A DNA stretch of 64,000 nucleotides from Paracraurococcus lichenis. GTDB lineage: Bacteria; Pseudomonadota; Alphaproteobacteria; Acetobacterales; Acetobacteraceae. The stretch is taken from NCBI RefSeq assembly GCF_030657435.1, contig NZ_JAUTWS010000013.1, positions 114,784-178,783 of the forward strand, given 5' to 3'. The notes under the pieces are model-generated. The model saw nothing but the letters and a program-made list of their open reading frames with translations. It searched no databases and was not told the origin of the DNA. Position numbers and translations under genes: made by a program. Below are positions 63,608 to 64,000 of the stretch, piece after piece (the stretch's first letter is position 1; each line of letters begins with the position of its first letter).

Positions 63608-64000
63608 ATGACCGTGCCACCCGTCTCGAAGCGGGCCGCGCTGTTCGCCTCAGCCGTCCTCGCGGCCGGCCTCCTCCTCGGTGGGGGCGAGGCGGCTGCG
63701 CAGTTGAAGAGCTACGACAGCAGCAAGCCGAGCTTCTGGCAGAATCCGCCGCCCGACTGGTTCCTCGGCGACGAGACCGAGGCGCAGAAGGGCCTCGCCC
63801 CGCCGGTCGGCCCGGCGACGCCGACGCCGCTCAACGAGCTCAACGACAACCTCAAGAAGATCAAGCTGCCGCCGGGCTTCAAGATCGAGGTCTATGCGCA
63901 CGGCATCCCCGAGGCGCGGCAGATGGCCTGGGGTGACAACGGCACGCTCTTCGTCGGCTCCTTCGGCGCGACCAACGTCTATGCGGTGACCGAGCGCAAT
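63608..64000 (+). CDS. PQQ-dependent sugar dehydrogenase / sorbosone dehydrogenase-like protein (3' truncated)
   Basis: The start ATG 63608 opens 131 codons and the frame runs off the window end. A signal peptide (SKRAALFASAVLAAGLLLGGGEAAAQ) is followed by a linker. Then come LKKIKLPPGFKIEVYAHGIPEARQMAWGDNGTLFVGSFGATNVYAV, the beginning of the six-bladed propeller of the soluble PQQ glucose/sorbosone dehydrogenase family. It is a periplasmic oxidase of sugars or alcohols feeding the respiratory chain, common in Acetobacteraceae. Confidence 0.85.
   Translation, partial: MTVPPVSKRAALFASAVLAAGLLLGGGEAAAQLKSYDSSKPSFWQNPPPDWFLGDETEAQKGLAPPVGPATPTPLNELNDNLKKIKLPPGFKIEVYAHGIPEARQMAWGDNGTLFVGSFGATNVYAVTERN

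Overview
The window is about 70% G+C, densely packed and gene-rich. It carries alphaproteobacterial housekeeping genes (lgt, hldD, ubiK, pgeF, a NDUFAF7/MidA-type methyltransferase) and the alphaproteobacterial flagellar regulator flbT. It also has many branched-chain-amino-acid-type (Liv) ABC systems, Bug-type binding proteins, CaiB/BaiF CoA-transferases and a PQQ-dependent sugar dehydrogenase start. Together these suggest a chromosomal segment of an Acetobacteraceae member (Roseomonas-like). That placement is inferred from gene content and protein style; no rRNA or tRNA is present to confirm it.

Layout. 1-1680: cobalt-type nitrile hydratase alpha (5' cut), a beta subunit split into two cistrons, and a maturation factor with a His-rich tail. 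1807-5593: luciferase-like monooxygenase, two alpha/beta hydrolases and an SDR. 5629-12795 (minus): seven-gene Liv operon livG-F-H-M plus three paralogous binding proteins. 13048-15369: chemoreceptor fused to a PilZ domain. 15406-18296 (minus): three CoA-transferase genes, divergent from a Bug binding protein. 19616-23482: acetyltransferase, secreted hydrolase, acyl-CoA-dehydrogenase-like flavoenzyme. 23829-27504: putative Fur-controlled cassette of a helical exported protein, an outer-membrane barrel and a MauG/CcpA-like di-heme cytochrome, with two copies of a multi-hairpin repeat. 27509-34487: dienelactone hydrolase, DUF3047 protein, MFS transporter, flavin reductase, sulfatase and unknowns. 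34511-39774 (minus): a second, canonical livHMGFK operon ending in a 25-residue ORF with an exceptional ribosome-binding site and a hairpin. 39913-45735: decarboxylase-family protein, amidohydrolase, CoA-transferase, small disordered proteins, phosphatase, AbrB permease.

45850-52847 is a flagellar hook block: flgE-flgK-flgL-flbT on minus, and fliK-flgD divergent on plus. 52909-57691 (minus) is a tightly overlapping hldD-lgt-methyltransferase-pgeF operon followed by a tiny membrane peptide and a lipoprotein, with ubiK divergent. 58449-64000 holds a YbjN protein, an ACS-type MFS transporter, a membrane-domain/phytoene-desaturase-like fusion controlled by a divergent TetR gene through two visible operators, and the start of a PQQ sugar dehydrogenase.

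Functionally most of the window is catabolic: import of amino-acid-like or organic acid substrates, CoA activation, hydrolysis and flavin-dependent oxidation. The most interesting unexplained items are the Fur-box cassette with its mosaic repeat, the 25-residue ORF behind livK, the three-cistron nitrile hydratase with a His-rich maturation factor, and the operator-controlled membrane/FAD fusion. Most starts were chosen by start/stop overlaps, signal peptides and family length; uncertain ones are flagged.
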